This document shows, piece after piece, positions 57,213 to 57,691 of a stretch of DNA of 57,691 nt (positions are counted from its first letter, which is position 1; each line of letters begins with the position of its first letter). The position numbers and the translations under genes are program-made. The notes under the pieces were generated by a model. The model made no database searches and was not told the origin of the DNA. It was given only the letters and a program-made list of their open reading frames with translations. The DNA lies in the IMG/VR virus record IMGVR_UViG_3300044631_002111, positions 1 through 57,691 of that record; one strand, given 5' to 3'. Origin of the DNA: a virus.

Positions 57213-57455
57213 ATGAAAAAGCAAAAACCCTACACCTTCTTCTTCCACTACAACAAACCGCTCTCGCAACAGCGCGGCAAGAACATCTTGTCGGTCCACT
57301 TCCGGAACGCTTGCCACTTTGTCGAGAGCTTGAGTTGCAACGTCCCCATTGCGACTCGCAACCGCAAAACCCAACCGCGCTGCGTGATGAGTGGCCGCGC
57401 TAGTTCCATCGAACTTCGCAACGTCAACGGGGAATCACACGCCATCATCCTATGA
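57213..57455 (+). CDS. 80-residue basic protein of unknown function
   Basis: YTFFFHYNKPLSQQRGKNIL followed by SVHFRNACHFVESL and beta-rich end. The leader has GAAAGGAAAA. The stop overlaps the next ATG by 4 bp. No family is recognised. Confidence 0.6.
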   Translation: MKKQKPYTFFFHYNKPLSQQRGKNILSVHFRNACHFVESLSCNVPIATRNRKTQPRCVMSGRASSIELRNVNGESHAIIL

Positions 57456-57658
57456 AAAAGAAACTCGTAGATCCACGTAAAGTCAAAGTCCCAGGTTACG
57501 TCACAGAAATTGCCGCGTCCGCCTACATCTACTCGGAAATGCACGGCGGCTACTGGAAAGGCGAGCGCCCCGGCTATCCCCGCGAAAGGTGGCTGCGCGA
57601 AATCAAACTCGGCGCCACGCTCAAGGGCTACTGGGAGTGGGCCGCGTCGTTTATCTAA
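57452..57658 (+). CDS. 68-residue basic protein of unknown function
   Basis: VDPRKVKVPGYVTEIAASAY, then a Gly/Trp/Arg-rich segment (MHGGYWKGERPGYPRERWLR). Coupled to the previous gene (ATGA). Confidence 0.58.
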   Translation: MKKKLVDPRKVKVPGYVTEIAASAYIYSEMHGGYWKGERPGYPRERWLREIKLGATLKGYWEWAASFI

Positions 57659-57679
57659 ACCTAGAAAGGAAAAACACTT

Positions 57680-57691
57680 ATGCCCTACAAC
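57680..57691 (+). CDS. Start of a gene cut by the window edge
   Basis: An ATG at 57680 follows AACCTAGAAAGGAAAA, the leader element seen before other genes here. Only M-P-Y-N is visible. Confidence 0.5.

Overview
This window reads as most of the genome of a temperate, probably short-tailed (podovirus-like) double-stranded DNA phage in its unintegrated form. A leftward arm (about 1-29,918, minus strand) carries lysis, virion and packaging genes. A rightward arm (about 30,171-57,691, plus strand) carries integration, recombination, replication and many small accessory genes. Both ends of the window cut through genes. The host cannot be read from the sequence. The integrase C-terminus and several small basic proteins recall phages of aquatic bacteria and integrases of Verrucomicrobiota/Planctomycetota, but this is a weak inference.

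Left arm, in transcription order from 29.9 kb down: large terminase, portal, a one-helix membrane peptide, a scaffold-like protein, a zinc-knuckle protein, the major capsid protein, an acidic protein, a baseplate/fibre-type adaptor and two fibre-like proteins, a virion surface protein, a lysis cassette (two or three small membrane proteins and a Cys/His endolysin), a very large Ser/Thr/Gly/Asn-repeat protein, a DUF3431 protein, Cys-rich proteins, a probable head-tail or tail-tube component and three long Ala-rich proteins that look like ejected internal virion proteins. The last of these has more than 1,420 residues, carries a zincin-type HEITH motif and runs off the left end. No tape measure or long-tail genes are seen.

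The junction at 29.93-30.16 kb has attP architecture: a tRNA or tmRNA 3'-end fragment flanked on both sides by paired direct repeats, next to the tyrosine integrase. Intact left and right arms argue for a circular or virion genome rather than an integrated prophage. Downstream lie an RHH-like protein, an excisionase-like HTH protein, RuvC, small basic proteins, dNMP kinase, an SNF2-type helicase, a Cas4/RecB-like nuclease, a possible ssDNA-binding protein, proofreading family A DNA polymerase and a primase/SF3 helicase. A run of small membrane proteins follows.

The region 44-53 kb is the most unusual. It has (1) a cluster of at least nine decamer iterons (TGGGTGGATG type) in 300 bp; (2) ten copies of a perfect palindrome, TATCCGATATCGGATA, each between gene units or overlapping stop codons; and (3) about 750-850 bp of non-coding DNA rich in perfect hairpins, which I read as a candidate large structured RNA. 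A second dyad element, GGTAT-N3-ATACC, punctuates operons on both arms in a fixed orientation relative to transcription. These elements probably form a phage-specific regulatory network. The 45.8-46.4 kb HTH gene, whose own stop codon lies in one palindrome, is a candidate regulator. Two further compact RNA-like structures lie at 37.6 kb and 42.5 kb. The right end includes a MoxR AAA+ ATPase followed by a DUF2201/VWA-like protein, then genes of unknown function, several of which end in a C-terminal Leu-Ala-Ala.
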